In this document: positions 47,151 to 58,447 of the stretch, piece by piece
Layout of the letters: each line of letters starts with the position of its first letter
Numbering within the stretch: position 1 is the stretch's first letter
Assembly: GCA_964035545.1 (NCBI GenBank)
Contig: OZ037773.1
Span: 10,418,251 to 10,480,250 of the forward strand
Direction of reading: 5' to 3'
DNA from: Bugula neritina
Taxonomy: Eukaryota; Bryozoa; Gymnolaemata; Cheilostomatida; Bugulidae
Length of the DNA stretch: 62,000 nt
Notes under the pieces: generated by a model
Databases searched by the model: none
The model's input: the letters and a program-made list of their open reading frames with translations, nothing else
What the model was told of the DNA's origin: nothing
Made by a program: the position numbers and the translations under genes

Positions 47151-48617
47151 GTTTCAGTTGTAATCTGAGTAAAACTGCTTTCAACTGCATAATGTATGAA
47201 TTGATTGTCAAGTATTGACATAGTAATCAATAAATGCTGCAGAGAGAGGAATTTATCTGAATATAAGGGGAGTCCCCCTGCATACTATTGTCTAACCTGA
47301 CCAGGTATTTACTCTCATAATAATCTATACAATTTGCAGTCAGCAGTTCAAATAATATATAACAATAGAGCCTTTCTATTGCTGATGTCAGCATGCACAT
47401 ATCACATTAACTTTTGATATTATCACATTTACACTATAGCTATATATGCTATTGCTATATAAATAATGCTATTATCCTATCCTATAACTATTGATTCTCC
47501 AGTATATCATTTTACAGAGTTTAGTCTTTACTTGTTGTCTGAGTAAATAAAAGGGGCACTTTACCTGAAAGTAAGGGGGTCCCCTGTATACATCATCATA
47601 TGACTTATATACTCTCAGTCTATCAGTATAAGTATACATTTTCTTATCAATATGAGTTCTACTTAGTCACTGGAGAGTTTTATTTGATGTCTGCATAACA
47701 TTAAATATACTTCTGCAGTGAATTACACTACATATTTCTGCAGTGAATTACATTACATATTTCTACAGTGAATTACATTACATGTTATTTCTGCAGTGAA
47801 TTACACTACATATTTCTGCAGTGAATTACATTACATATTTCTACAGTGAATTACATTACATGTTATTTCTGCAGTGAATTACACTACATATTTCTGCAGT
47901 GAATTACATTACATATTTCTACATTGAATTACATTACATGTTATTTCTGCAGTAAATTACACTACATATTTCTGCAGTGAATTACATTACATATTTCTGC
48001 AGTGAATTACATTGCATATTTCTGCAGTGAATTACACTACATATTTCTGCAGTTAATTACACTACATATTTCTACAGTGAATTACATTACATATTTCTAC
48101 AGTGAATTACATTACATGTTATTTCTGCAGTGTCATATACTCTAAACAGCTAATGGATTCTACATATTGCCATATAAAGCTGCTAAAGTACAATATCAAC
48201 CTATATGTATGGCTCCAGCAGCAGGTCTAACCTCTGTATAGTTTATGGCAGCAAGTGCTGTTAAAAGATGACTTTAGCTACTAGTGAGTAAGAATTACAA
48301 TATTTCTACCTGATTCTGAAATATTGCCAACACTTACCAACAAAACCTTTGACTAAACTGTCATTACTATGTACAGCAGTTTGGAATAGCTAGATATACA
48401 TTCTCATTAGGTTGATACATGCTAATACAAATCATATAATACAATGATATACTTTGCATCAACTATGAGTAAGTGTAGATGTGTATATACTCTGTATTTT
48501 ATGTGTAAGTGTAGATATGTATATACTCTGTATTTTATGAGTAAGTGTAGATATCTATATACTATTGTATCATATGAGTGAGTGTATATATGTATATACT
48601 ACTGTATCTATTTTATA
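47151..48617. repeat. Dispersed repeat copy B with internal 25-bp minisatellite
   Basis: Segments at 47380-47650 and 48150-48420 match the repeat at 5170-5700. They are separated by a tandem array at 47711-48131 of about 16 units containing TTCTGCAGTGAATTACATTA. A further GGGGAGTCCCCC motif lies near 47270, and about four 36-bp units with AGTAAGTGTAGATATGTATA lie at 48464-48604. No gene is seen here. Confidence 0.6.
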
Positions 48618-48919
48618 TAGAACTTTTTGAAATTACAGTGGAATAGAAGATATGATGTTTTTTCAAATTACTACATAACTTGAGCAGCTGTAACTAATTG
48701 CTTGCTTTTGTAAAATTAAGTGGAAAACTAACTTTATGCTCTACTGATCACTACTACTAAATGTATGAGCCTGTGCTATCTGTTAAGTTCCAGGTACTCT
48801 CTATAATACTAATATCCTATATTGATATACTAACAGACACTGATAGTACTAATATCTTATATGATATGAGGGAAATATCATATCTAAGATGATATATTAC
48901 TACTGGTTTTCTGTTCCAG

Positions 48920-50239
48920 GGGTGTTCACGGGGTACAGCGCCCTCTCCTGGGCTCTGAGCATACCCGAGGACGGGAAGGTTGTAGCACTCGATGTGTCAG
49001 AGGAAGGCGCATCTATCGGGAAGCCATTTTGGAAAGAGGCGGGTGTCGAACATAAGATAGATCTGAGAATAGCTCCGGCTAACAAATCCCTCCATAAGTT
49101 TCTGCGTATTCCAATTCACACTCCTTTATTTTTATTCTCTTGGAGTTATGCTATCTCTCTATATTTACTCTCACTCTGTTGGAGTTATACTCCCTTACTA
49201 GGTTACTTTGTACACACAATGCAACAAAACTCTTATAAAAGGCTATTGAGAAATAAAGCAATATTGTTAAATCTTAAAAGCTGGTGCAATATCACTAGAA
49301 GTTGTCCTCACTTGTCTTACAGAAGAGATGCTAGACTCGGGAGAGGGTGGGTCATATGACTTCATGTACATTGATGCTGACAAGGAAGGCTATGATACGT
49401 ACTATGAACTCGGACTAAAACTCCTACGAGCTGGCGGAGTCATTGCAATTGACAATGTAAGCTAAGCAGTGTAACTATCTAAAGTATCACAACTGTAATG
49501 TGTCACACTGAATTGTAATGTGTCACACTGTATTGTAATGTGTCACACTGTATTGTAATGTGTCACACTGAACTGTAATGTGTCATACTGTATTGTAATA
49601 CGTCGCAATAACTCCAATGTGTCACATGATCATGTCTGATTGATAAACTAGAAACTAAATAGTTTGTATTTCATATTATATGCAGGAAAAACTATTTATG
49701 TTTTGGAATAATATAATTTATTAATTATTATTATTAATATAATTTATGAGTCATACATAACAGGATGTAGACTTGCTGAAATAGACCTATTAGCTATGTT
49801 TATACAGCAGTTTACAATACTTTTAGTTATCTAAACTCTATATGTTTTTTGTCACGCAAATGAAACTGCAGGAAATAAAATTTATTTTGTATCACAGTCA
49901 TGGTAAGTTTATTCCTCAAAAAGTAAACTCGAAATTTAGGTTATAAGAGAACTTAATTATGTATAAATACTGAAGGTTAACTATTTATGCTAAAAAAACT
50001 AAAATGGTGAACTAACATAGAATGGTGGCAAAGCTCAAACATGCAAGATTTACATTTTTACTAATTTAAAATAATTTAATTTGCAGACCTGGTTTTTCGG
50101 CACCTTAGTGGATACAAGTATTAAAAACGAAGGGGTACAAGTACTTCGTGCCCTGAACGAGAAAATTAGAGAAGATGCAAAGGTAACAGCTGTTATGGTG
50201 AATGCAGGAGACGGCATTTTTCTGTGTCTTAAAAATTGA
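48920..50239 (+). pseudogene. Methyltransferase pseudogene (exons 3-5 only)
   Basis: Exons 48920-49093, 49323-49456 and 50087-50239 match exons 3-5 of the intact gene with a handful of substitutions and no frameshift. The first two coding exons, with the N-terminus and the region before the SAM loop, are outside the duplicated segment. The exon 3 donor has changed from GTAAGT to ATAAGT at 49094, so the frame runs on into the intron and stops at 49357-49359. A functional enzyme cannot be made from this copy as it stands. Its metal motif and C-terminus remain intact, which suggests recent decay. Confidence 0.9.
49492..49600. repeat. 18-20 bp minisatellite, short allele in the methyltransferase copy
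   Basis: About five TGTAATGTGTCACACTG units, compared with about 17 in the intact gene. Confidence 0.85.
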
Positions 50240-52051
50240 ACTTTGCAAGTGGATTTCCAAAACAATGTCTGGCCAGTATAAATGTGATAGCTTTAGTATA
50301 TTATTTAGTAATCTTGTTGAGTTGTGTGGTTTGTGTCAGTATAAGTAAGTAGATGTAGTAGATATCTGTAGCTGGAGTTACAATTATTAGTGTATATATA
50401 CAAGTAACAAGTGAAATAGGTATAGAAATTAGGTCAAGTACATGTGTAATTTAGGTCATTGTTTCTTCTGAAGTCATGTTTCTTATTTGTGTCAGTTAAT
50501 TGCATTGTCCTATGTCTTATGTATTAATTAGTAGTGTATTGTCATATAGCGTTTTAATCTCAGTATAGTTATGCTACAGCAAATTTTTCTTGTTTTTGTT
50601 ATATTACTTTTTACTACCAATTTAATGCAAGCAACTAACGCCTCTTATCATATGTATAGTTACATGCAATAAATTGATTCAAATATGAATATAAGAGGCC
50701 TACGTACATGTAGGCAATCCTATTTTCCTGTGGATAATAGACTGGGTTACTTAGTTCACCTCTCGTCTTTGCTTGTCTATCTGTCTGTCTGTCTGTTTGT
50801 CTGTCTGTAAGCTCACTAATTGGTACCTTTCTAGAATGTGCAGAAGATGTAGTTTCTGTTTTAATTGCTGTTACTTATTTAATTAAGAAAAGAAAATTAA
50901 ATCATAACTTGATACTTTAAACACTGTTGGTCACTGCAGACATTAAATTGATTTTCAATTTATATAAATAACTCTGCCATAATTATTATGCTCTGCATTA
51001 GTTGACCCGACCAAACTCAGTTGCTTTCTCGTATAATTGTGGTTGCGAAATGTGTACCTCAGAGTTGTCCTCTCTCTACAAAACCTTCAACCAAATTAAG
51101 TAGATATTTTTTCGTTAGTGTTGACTTTGAAAACTAAAAAAAAAATTTTTTTAATTGATTTGTAATTAATTTTATTTTTATAATTTTTTTCTGTGCAAGT
51201 ATGAGTGTAAAAATGTCGCACTGAAACAATGCCGGAGGGTTTCCTAACCAGATATATTCCGGAGTAAGCTAAGGCTTTAGGATTTATAATATTATTAACA
51301 TAATTAGATTACTTTTATGAAATTTAATTCGAATATATATTATCAAATATGTAATAAAATGTTAAAATTTAGTTAAATTTATTACTAAACGCATGCTCTA
51401 GACTAAGTTAATAAATGCAGTCTTAATTACGTAATTTTAATTTGGTAGTAGCACTAGTTCTAGTAGTAGTAGTAGTAGTAATACTAATACTAACAGTAGT
51501 ACTATTACTACTAGTAGTAGTACTACAAGTACTAGTAGTACTAGTACTTGCAGTACCACTACTAATACTACTAGTACTACTACTACTACTAATACTAATA
51601 CTAGTACTCAACAGTACTAGTAGTAGTACTAGTAGTATTACTATTACTACTACTACTACTACTAATACTAGTAGTAATACTATTAGTATTAGTATTACTA
51701 ATACATTGTTACCTGTTCATTGTGTAAATAATTTGCCTCCACTTTACTATCAAATTGATATTATGATTATGATTAATCTAAAGCGTGTAGTTTTATTATT
51801 TTTCCATAATAATATTATATAGTTTCAATTTCTATTTAGTTATTTACCAATGTGATTATGATTATCATTGTCATTATGAGTAATTTCTAATTATCTAGAC
51901 TATTGATAAAAATTAAAATTAAATCTTTAATTGTTACTGATAATGTGAATTTCAAAGTATGCGATAACTTTATAATATTAGAATGATGAATTAATTTCTT
52001 GATACTTTTGCGTTAAACTGATAGTGACACTGAGATACCAGACGGTTGGTG
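50240..52051. other. Spacer between the two pseudogenes
   Basis: Corresponds to 14287-21472 without the 5.3-kb insertion. The uninterrupted target TTTAAACA is at about 50916-50923, the short (TCTG)n at 50773-50808, and the TAG/TAC-rich tract at 51440-51700. No gene. Confidence 0.8.
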
Positions 52052-52551
52052 ATGATGGCCTCTACAAGAATCGAAACAGACAGTTTCGGAGAGATTACCG
52101 TACCAAACTGCAAGCTGTATGGCGCCAACACAGCCAGGTCTCTCACTAACTTCAAGATTGGTGACCATCGAGATCTCATGCCAGTGAGTTGGTCTCCTTT
52201 GTCACGTTTAGTACTAGTAACTGTTCTCAGCTACTTACTTTGTGTTTTAATATTTGCTACCCTTTGCTCTATGACTGTACTAGTAGCTTAGCATTGCATG
52301 CTAATTGGTTGTAACAATTTGCACTAGGTTAATCTCTGTATCAGCAATAACTATGTACTGTACCAGGCTGAAGTTGTATTCGTTGCTATAGCAACTGTTA
52401 CCATGACTACTAATTAACAGATTGAAGTTGTGAGATGCTTAGCATTACTCAAGAGGGCATCTGCAGAAGTGAACAGAGAGTTTGGTCTGAGGGAAGACAT
52501 TGCAGATCTGATTGTTCAGGCGTCTCAGGAGGTAAGTGCAGGTAACTTGCT

Positions 52552-52840
52552 CACCTGTGTACTACTCACCTGTACAGTACTCACCTGTATACTACTCACC
52601 TGTATACTCTCTACCTGTGAACTACTCACTTGTATACTACTCACCTGTGTACTACTCACCTGTATACTACTCACCTGTACACTACTCACCTGTATACTAC
52701 TTACCTGTACACTACTCACCTGTACACTACTCACCTGTATACTACTCACCTGTACACTACTCACCTGTATACTACTCACCTGTATACTACTCACCTGTAC
52801 ACTACTTACCTGTATACTACTCACCTGTACACTACTCTCT
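52552..52840. repeat. 15-bp minisatellite in the fumarase pseudogene
   Basis: About 19-20 units of CTCACCTGTATACTA type, twice the number in the intact gene; open in several frames on both strands but not coding. Confidence 0.9.
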
Positions 52841-53455
52841 ACACACTCTCTGCTCACTCTACATCTCTCTGCTGACTCTACATCTTTCTGCTCACTCTAC
52901 ATCTCTCTGCTCACTCTACATCTCTCTGCTCACTCTACATCTCTCTGCTGACTCTACATCTCTCTGCTCACTCTACATCTCTCTGCTCACTCTACATCTC
53001 TCTGCTCACTCTACATCTCTCTGCTCACTCTACATCTCTCTGCTCACTCTACATCTCTCTGCTCACTCTACATCTCTCTGCTCACTCTCTCTGCTTACTC
53101 TACATCTCTCTGCTGACTCTACATCTTTCTGCTCACTCTACATCTCTCTGCTCACTCTACATCTCTCTGCTCACTCTACATCTCTCTGCTGACTCTACAT
53201 CTCTCTGCTCACTCTACATCTCTCTGCTCACTCTACATCTCTCTGCTCACTCTACATCTCTCTGCTCACTCTACATCCCTCTGCTGACTCTACATCTCTC
53301 TGCTGACTCTACATCTCTCTGTTGACTCTACATCTCTCTGCTGACTCTACATCTCTCTGCTCACTCTACATCTCTCTGCTCACTCTCTCTGCTGACTCTA
53401 CATCTCTCAGCTGACTCTACATCTCTCTGCTGACAACATCTCTCTGCTCACTCTA
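52841..53455. repeat. 19-bp minisatellite in the fumarase pseudogene
   Basis: About 32 units of CTCACTCTACATCTCTCTG, more variable than in the intact gene (CTGACTC and CTTTCTG variants, partial units). Confidence 0.9.
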
Positions 53456-54211
53456 GTCTAGAGGTACAAACCTGAGTGAATCATCTGTGATGTCATTCAC
53501 ACCGTTTGTCGCTCCACTATTGCAGGAAATGACATCAGATTGCTAGCTTCAGGTCCACGGTGCGGTATTGGGGAGTTGATTCTACCAGAGAATGAGCCGG
53601 GGAGTAGCATAATGCCCGATAGGTACTCAGTTAGCTGGTAGGTACTCAGTCTACACTTCTGAGGCACAGTATTAGGCTGTCTATTATTTTACTATTTCAA
53701 TGTATTTTATCTACTAGTTATGTGTGTATTACTTGTGTTCTAATTGTCTTAGTGACTTGAGTGTAATGCATAAGTTTATATATTGTTATAAACTGTGTTA
53801 CCAGGCAAAGTCAATCCTACTCAGTGCGAGTCACTCACAATGATATGTGCCCAGGTAATGGGTAACAACACAGCCGTGACCTTCGGTGGCAGTCAAGGTC
53901 ATTGTGAACTGAATGTATTCCGTCCGATGATCATTTCGAATATCTTACAGAGTGTTCGGCTCATTTCCTCTGGCTGTGTTTCCTTCACAGACAAGTGCAT
54001 TGTGGGTAGGTGTTGGTATGTGATAACTTGGTGATGTCATCCCTAGCTACTCTGTATTCATGTGACACTGTATATCATGTGATGACAACTCCTACTATCT
54101 GTTTGCTGCCGTATTCCAGGTATGGAGGTCAACAGAGATAGAATACAATCCCATCTCAACCAGTCTCTCATGTTGGTGACAGCTTTGAATAGTCACTTGG
54201 GGTAAGTTTAT

Positions 54212-54922
54212 CACTGCATAGTAACACTACACAGTAACACTACATAGTAACACTACACAGTAACACTACATAGTAACACTACATAGTAACGCTACACAGT
54301 AACACTACACAGTAACACTACACAGTAACACTACATAGTAACACTACACAGTAACACTACACAGTAACACTACATAGTAACACTACATAGTAACACTACA
54401 CAGTAACACTACACAGTATACACTACACAGTAACACTACACAGTAACACTACACAATAACACTACACAGTAACACTACACAGTAACACTACATAGTAACA
54501 CTACACAGTAACACTACACAGTAACACTACACAGTAACACTACACAGTAACACTACACAGTAACACTACACAGTAACACTACACAGTAACACTACATAGT
54601 AACACTACACAGTAACACTACACAGTAACACTACACAGTAACACTACACAGTAACACTACACAGTAACACTACATAGTAACACTACACAGTAACACTACA
54701 TAGTAACACTACACAGTAACACTACACAGTAACACTACACAGTAACACTACATAGTAACACTACATAGTAACACTACACAGTAACACTACACAGTAACAC
54801 TACACAGTAACACTACACAGTAACACTACACAGTAACACTACACAGTAACACTACACAGTAACACTACATAGTAACACTACACAGTAACACTACATAGTA
54901 ACACTGCATAGTAACACTACAC
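54212..54922. repeat. 13-bp minisatellite in the fumarase pseudogene
   Basis: About 54 units of AGTAACACTACAC, expanded relative to the intact copy. Confidence 0.95.
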
Positions 54923-55353
54923 TGCATAGCAGAGTAAGTTAGGGTTTATCTCCCTTGTATAACTTTCTATTACAGGTATGACAAGGCCTGCTCTATTGCT
55001 AAACACGCTCATAGAAATAAACATACACTGAAAGAATCAGCCTTAGAACTTGGGCTATTAACTGAGAGAGAGTTTGATGAGTGGGTATGCCCCGAACTTA
55101 TGATATCTCCTAAGCCATGAGATCTCATGCTAAATTTACTCTATCTCTTCCACAGTATTATTACATTAGTATGCTATATACTAGTTTATTATTCTGTATA
55201 TAGAGAGTAGATAACTCTAGGTATAGGTCTCGGTATTATTGTTTACAGAATATAACAAATATGTTTATCTGTTTCCTTGGTGCTGGAAGTGGGACTTTTA
55301 TATGTTGTCGTGTTTTATAGTCTTTAAGTATGCATCATATTTCCTCTTGTATC

Positions 55354-55545
55354 ATGTTTTACTAGTATAGACTGTGTTCCTGTGTTTTACTACTAGTATA
55401 TACTGTGTTCCTGTGTTTTACTACTAGTATAGTCTGTGGTCCTGTGTTTTACTACTAGTATAGACTGTGTTCCTGTGTTTTACTACTAGTATAGTCTGTG
55501 TTCCCATGTTTTACTACTAGTATAGTCTGTTTTCCTATGTTTTAT
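55354..55545. repeat. 27/30-bp minisatellite, short allele
   Basis: About six units of the TAGTATAGTCTGTGTTCCTG type, versus about 26 in the 3' UTR of the intact gene. Confidence 0.9.
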
Positions 55546-55617
55546 AGCCTACGTTCTCAACCAAAGCATTTTATTTATTATCTAGCCAAGTATTTTACTA
55601 TTGTGTCAAATAAACTG

Positions 55618-56217
55618 CTAGAAACACCTTTTCTGTTGTTCTATTATTAGATGTGACTGCATAACACAGCCTCCATAACCAACTAAAATATACAAGTCAT
55701 AATTTCCCTTCACCCAGTTTATTTTATAAAAATTTTGTGAAGAAAAAGGATAAATACAATAACAGTGTAGCAACTTGAAATACACACACTCGCACGCTGA
55801 ATAGAACACACGCACATATATATTTATAGATAATATTCTGCATGTATTCATCACCCTAATTAAAATGTATTATGGATTATTAATATAATATAGTTATACA
55901 TGCAAATTGTTTAATCAGCCAGCTATAGGTTCTCTCTGCTTATGTCATACTAATTCTACTGTATGATAGGAACAGTAGCTCAATATCTATTTCTCCTCCA
56001 AAATATCTCTATTCTACAAAACACCAGAGAAGTGTTGCATTATGGGTAGCAATGCATTGTAATGCTGCAAAGCATTATGACTAAACTATATAGCATGCAC
56101 GCACGCGCGCGCACGCACGCACGCACGCACGCATGCACACACACACAACACACACACACACACAACACACACACAACACACACACACACAACACACACAC
56201 ACACAACACACACACAC

Positions 56218-56315
<98 letters not shown>

Positions 56316-56465
56316 TATCTCAGTATTCATCTTCAGGGTTTGAACAAATTGAAAGTAGTTAAATATTAGTTTGCGTAATTAGCATAGAGTAAGTAATTTT
56401 AAATTTCATTTATTCTCTAGAAATTTGTTTAGTTTATTGTAGTGAATTTTGCTAGTTCACTATTA
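55618..56465. other. Flank between the duplication and the gypsy LTR
   Basis: The remaining homology to copy 1 fades at about 56030. After it come a GCAC/CA microsatellite and about 150 bp of AT-rich DNA. No gene seen. Confidence 0.6.
56095..56312. repeat. (GCAC)n(CA)n microsatellite
   Basis: GCAC/GCGC units followed by CACACAACA blocks and a long pure CA run; the open frames across it are artefacts. Confidence 0.95.
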
Positions 56466-58433
56466 TGTTGGGGTTAATTATGCACAATTACCACGCCAGG
56501 TTCAAGTAGATAAGAAGGGTTTATTTAATACAATTATATAACAGTAAGATAAAACGGGTACAACAATAACTATTACTATCATTACATAATTAGAGCAATA
56601 TAATTCACAACTATAATCAAGTGGGTCCCAAGCTGCTCTGCCAGCTAGCAGTTAGCGTGCTACCTTAACGCATGTAGCCACGCCCAGTCCTCAGAGGTAG
56701 CGTGCCTGATTGGCTCCCACACATCAGGCCACTGTCGGCCTAGCCAGTCGATGTCGACCTAACCACAGAATGTCGACCTAGTCACAGAATGTCGACCTAG
56801 CCTTACTGTCACTAATTAGAGTATACCGCTTCGATATACTCTACTATTAAAATCCATTACACTCGCCACACCTATCGAAAGGTATACTCTCATTATTAGA
56901 TGTGGCCGAGTTACCAAAAAGAAAAGGAACATATACAATAAAACGTGTGTACACCACCAAAGGCAATGCAAAATAATGAAATAAAACATATATAAGACAT
57001 GTGTACATCACCAAAATACTGTAAAATAAAGGAAAGAAAACCGTATACAAAACTTGTGTACACCACCAAACACAAATGAAATGAAATAAAAGAGCATGCA
57101 CCGGCCTACATTTTTGATATTCAAAAATAGGCAGCTGCGCTATGACACTCACACAGTCAAAGCCAAGCACGCGTCGGTCGACGCTCTTACTCCACAGGAG
57201 TCAGGCAGTAAAATATGTCCGACTGATATTGTCAGTCGGAGAAGAAAAAGATGACTTGCCAGGGCACCATCAAGGTCACGTTGGTTCACTCTATTTCCAG
57301 TGGATCATGCCGACAGAGGCAAAAGGCTCCCGGTCGAAGAAAAGGAAAAGAGTATGCAGCCGGACAAGACAATTATGGCTAACTATTGATGTATGCCACG
57401 TGCAGGCTAGCCGGCAGGGTAGGTGTCGTCGTAAGGAAGAAGAAGAAGACGAATGACTATCCCAGTATCGATGATACATTTTAGTTAGTCTCCTGACATC
57501 TATTATTTATAGTATTATTTATCCGTGTCGACGGTCCATGCAGTATTATTATTATTATGATTATATTAATTATCGACCCGTCCGACTGTCAGTCTCCAAG
57601 TACGATGGTGGACTACTGTTCATGTGCGATGTATCTCTCCAGATACTACGTCTGTCTATCGAGCCAGCAGAGAAAGATGTGGGGCACCATCTGCCACGTC
57701 AGCCACCGGTTCCGCTGTGATGTCTCTTCAAGAGTCAAGGAAGCTACTGTCATCTGTCGACTGTTGACCAAGGGGGTGACTGCGTGACAGTGGTGCCAGG
57801 AATTGTGTGCCCGCTCTGCAAGGAAAAAGTTTCACCTGTAACAGAATACCAGAGACTGTTAGAGGGGTTTTCACCGGGTCAGTACGACACCGACACTGAG
57901 TCCGGCAGTCTGACTCTCCTGATTACCAGAATCAGCTAGTCGACTGCTCCGCTCTAGTCGTCAGTGAAATCATCTGACTAGAAAACCAGCCTTATCGTTA
58001 TGATAAAGCGAGACTTATTTTATAGCTACTAGAATTCTACTTCCTAAAAAATAGAATTATGCTAGTAGACTTACCATAGGATCAGCCCTGACGTTAGTCT
58101 ACTGTCCACTAAGGCTTATTAGATAGCCACACTGCCAAGCACATGCTCGCACCCCGGCAGTTGTTACTGAAAAGAACGCTCTACGTAGTGAAAGTGATTA
58201 CATAATCACCTTGTACTAGTGAGCTGGCTTTGTTCTTTTCAGTTTCTCTCGGTAGTGTTATTATTTTCCACTACCGAGACTGCAATTCTCAGTTGTGTTC
58301 CCCTGATTGGGGCCACAACTCTCAATTGCTGGATGTGCTCGCTGATGTTACAATATTATTACTAAATATTCTTACACCAGCGAGCCGACAGTTCACAGTT
58401 GCATTTCCTTGTATCTAGGTCTTGCAACTCTCA
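56466..58433 (-). repeat. Proposed gypsy 3' LTR (about 1.97 kb)
   Basis: Bounded by TGTTGGGG at 56466 and CTCTCA at 58433, i.e. TG...CA on either strand. It is next to the purine tract GAGGGGACGGGCAG. The 5' LTR is not in the window, so the ends are inferred. Inside are short repeats of AGAATGTCGACCTAG (56750-56800) and hairpins at 57218-57238 and 58246-58278. Confidence 0.65.
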
Positions 58434-58447
58434 ACTGCCCGTCCCCT
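58434..58447 (-). other. Gypsy polypurine tract
   Basis: GAGGGGACGGGCAG on the minus strand, overlapping the pol stop region and adjoining the 3' LTR. Confidence 0.6.

Larger units (their letters stand above)
52052..55120 (+). pseudogene. Fumarate hydratase pseudogene (exons 1, 2, 8-11)
   Basis: Exons at 52052-52183, 52421-52531, 53526-53618, 53805-54005, 54120-54201 and 54976-55120 match exons 1, 2, 8, 9, 10 and 11 of the intact gene. Exons 3-7, carrying the substrate-binding NMNVNE region and the catalytic His, are missing: the intron 2 array runs directly into the intron 7 array near 52835-52850. Exon 2 ends in phase 0 and exon 8 starts in phase 1, so joining them shifts the frame. The exon 8 donor is also mutated (GTAGG to ATAGG at 53619). 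The surviving exons carry only a few changes. Confidence 0.93.
48618..56030 (+). repeat. Segmental duplication, copy 2 (decayed)
   Basis: Homologous to 12445-27310. The left boundary falls in methyltransferase intron 2, the right about 0.9 kb past the fumarase gene. It lacks the 5.3-kb insertion and fumarase exons 3-7. Confidence 0.9.

Noticed and set aside
51423-51822. Ser/Thr-rich and Val/Leu-rich frames
   Set aside because: Arise from the TAG/TAC/ACT triplet tract upstream of the fumarase copies.
52430-53192. Long repetitive open frames on both strands
   Set aside because: Produced by the 15-bp and 19-bp arrays in the fumarase pseudogene. Only the first 34 codons (52430-52531) belong to exon 2.
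56040-56343. Cys-Val and Thr-His repetitive open frames
   Set aside because: Translations of the CA/GCAC microsatellite.
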